From contig NZ_AUFC01000002.1 in NCBI RefSeq assembly GCF_000426305.1, positions 1 to 64,000 on the forward strand: DNA of 64,000 nucleotides. Direction: 5' to 3'. Under the pieces are notes generated by a model that saw only the letters and a list, made by a program, of their open reading frames with translations, was not told where the DNA came from and searched no databases. Within the stretch, counting starts at the first letter, position 1, and each line of letters opens with the position of its first letter. Of this stretch, positions 63,708-64,000 are shown one piece after another. Origin of the DNA: Anaerovorax odorimutans DSM 5092 (GTDB lineage Bacteria > Bacillota > Clostridia > Peptostreptococcales > Anaerovoracaceae). The position numbers were made by a program, and so were the translations under genes.

Positions 63708-64000
63708 ATGAAAAAAGTGGCTTTAGTATTATTAACGGCAATGATAATGGGTACAATAGCATTATCAGGCTGTGGCAACAGCGGTACAACAACTGGATCC
63801 TCTGCTATTAATGAAGCAGAGGCAAATGGGGAAAAGGAAGTTGTAATAGGTATATACAGGGATGCCCTTATGGATGAAATGGATGCGGCTTCTTATAGAG
63901 GACCACATTTTGTATACAAAATGATTTATGAAGGTCTTGTTGAAGATGGTGGAGAAGAAGGCATAATTCCCCAGCTTGCTACAAGCTGGGATATTGACCC
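63708..64000 (+). CDS. Family 5 solute-binding lipoprotein, cut by window end
   Basis: The frame begins at ATG 63708 after AGGAGG with a signal peptide and lipobox (TIALSGC). A Ser/Thr/Gly linker follows, then VVIGIYRDALMDEMDAASYR and VYKMIYEGLVEDGGEEGIIP, as in DppA/OppA/NikA proteins (SBP family 5). Only 97 codons are inside the window. It delivers the substrate to the permeases encoded upstream; whether that is a peptide, a nickel complex or another ligand is open. Confidence 0.88.
   Translation, partial: MKKVALVLLTAMIMGTIALSGCGNSGTTTGSSAINEAEANGEKEVVIGIYRDALMDEMDAASYRGPHFVYKMIYEGLVEDGGEEGIIPQLATSWDID

Noticed and set aside
1-64000. CRISPR arrays, tRNA and rRNA genes
   Set aside because: No regularly spaced direct repeats of 25-40 bases and no recognisable rRNA or tRNA sequence were seen on reading both strands.

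Overview
The window is low-GC, AT-rich DNA from an anaerobic Firmicute, most likely class Clostridia. The signs are S-layer homology (SLH) surface proteins, a glycyl-radical enzyme with its radical-SAM activase, a YesMN-type two-component system, FeoAB with a FeoB-associated Cys-rich peptide, LigD/Ku, and strong AGGAGG ribosome binding sites. I cannot name the genus. No rRNA, tRNA or CRISPR array was seen. The DNA looks like accessory or plastic chromosome: there are many decayed genes, IS fragments and regulators.

Layout. 1-1.6 kb: an IS4-like transposase cut by the window edge, a decayed IS200 element, and the C-terminal SLH stub of a broken surface protein. 1.7-7.4 kb: response regulator, two solute-binding proteins and histidine kinase in one operon with no permease, flanked by two remnants of the same nucleotidyltransferase gene. 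7.6-9.1 kb: a small lipoprotein and IS30-like and IS1634-like remnants. 9.2-12.8 kb: a TetR/HelD operon with an acyl-carrier-like and an HMA-like small protein, both lacking their canonical functional residues. 13.2-16.9 kb: hybrid kinase, LuxR-type response regulator and a small hypothetical gene that shares a promoter motif with the kinase. 17.2-30.7 kb: two giant SLH surface proteins separated by a KilA-N remnant, a flavodoxin-fold oxidoreductase with divergent TetR, and a TetR/amidohydrolase pair.

30.9-39.4 kb: a MutS-like fragment, a BlaI/BlaR-type sensor pair, an M32 carboxypeptidase, and a Ku gene with a large internal in-frame deletion next to an intact LigD. 39.6-41.8 kb: DUF3788, SF0329-like and GNAT/YoaP-like genes. 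41.9-46.1 kb: TetR, a Fur-family regulator, feoA, a feoB interrupted by an in-frame amber codon, a small FeoB-associated peptide and a DtxR-like regulator, with a Fur-box-like site before feoA. 46.4-54 kb: a type I restriction-modification locus ordered half-hsdS, hsdR, rhuM, hsdS, hsdM, in which the full HsdS carries two nearly identical recognition halves. 54.2-59.1 kb: LuxR-type regulator, activase and glycyl-radical enzyme. 59.1-64 kb: decayed genes, then a Dpp/Opp/Nik-type ABC transporter operon with a probable leader terminator, running off the window end.

Strongest leads: (1) two unrelated minus-strand genes (at 22.1 and 40.05 kb) share a promoter plus leader containing a hairpin with two compensatory base-pair changes; (2) the HelD operon with degenerate ACP-like and HMA-like partners; (3) the duplicated-TRD HsdS; (4) a glycyl-radical enzyme of unassigned substrate with an extra four-Cys cluster; (5) the mini-Ku/LigD pair; (6) the permease-less kinase/binding-protein operon. 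All family assignments come from reading the sequence; no database search was run.
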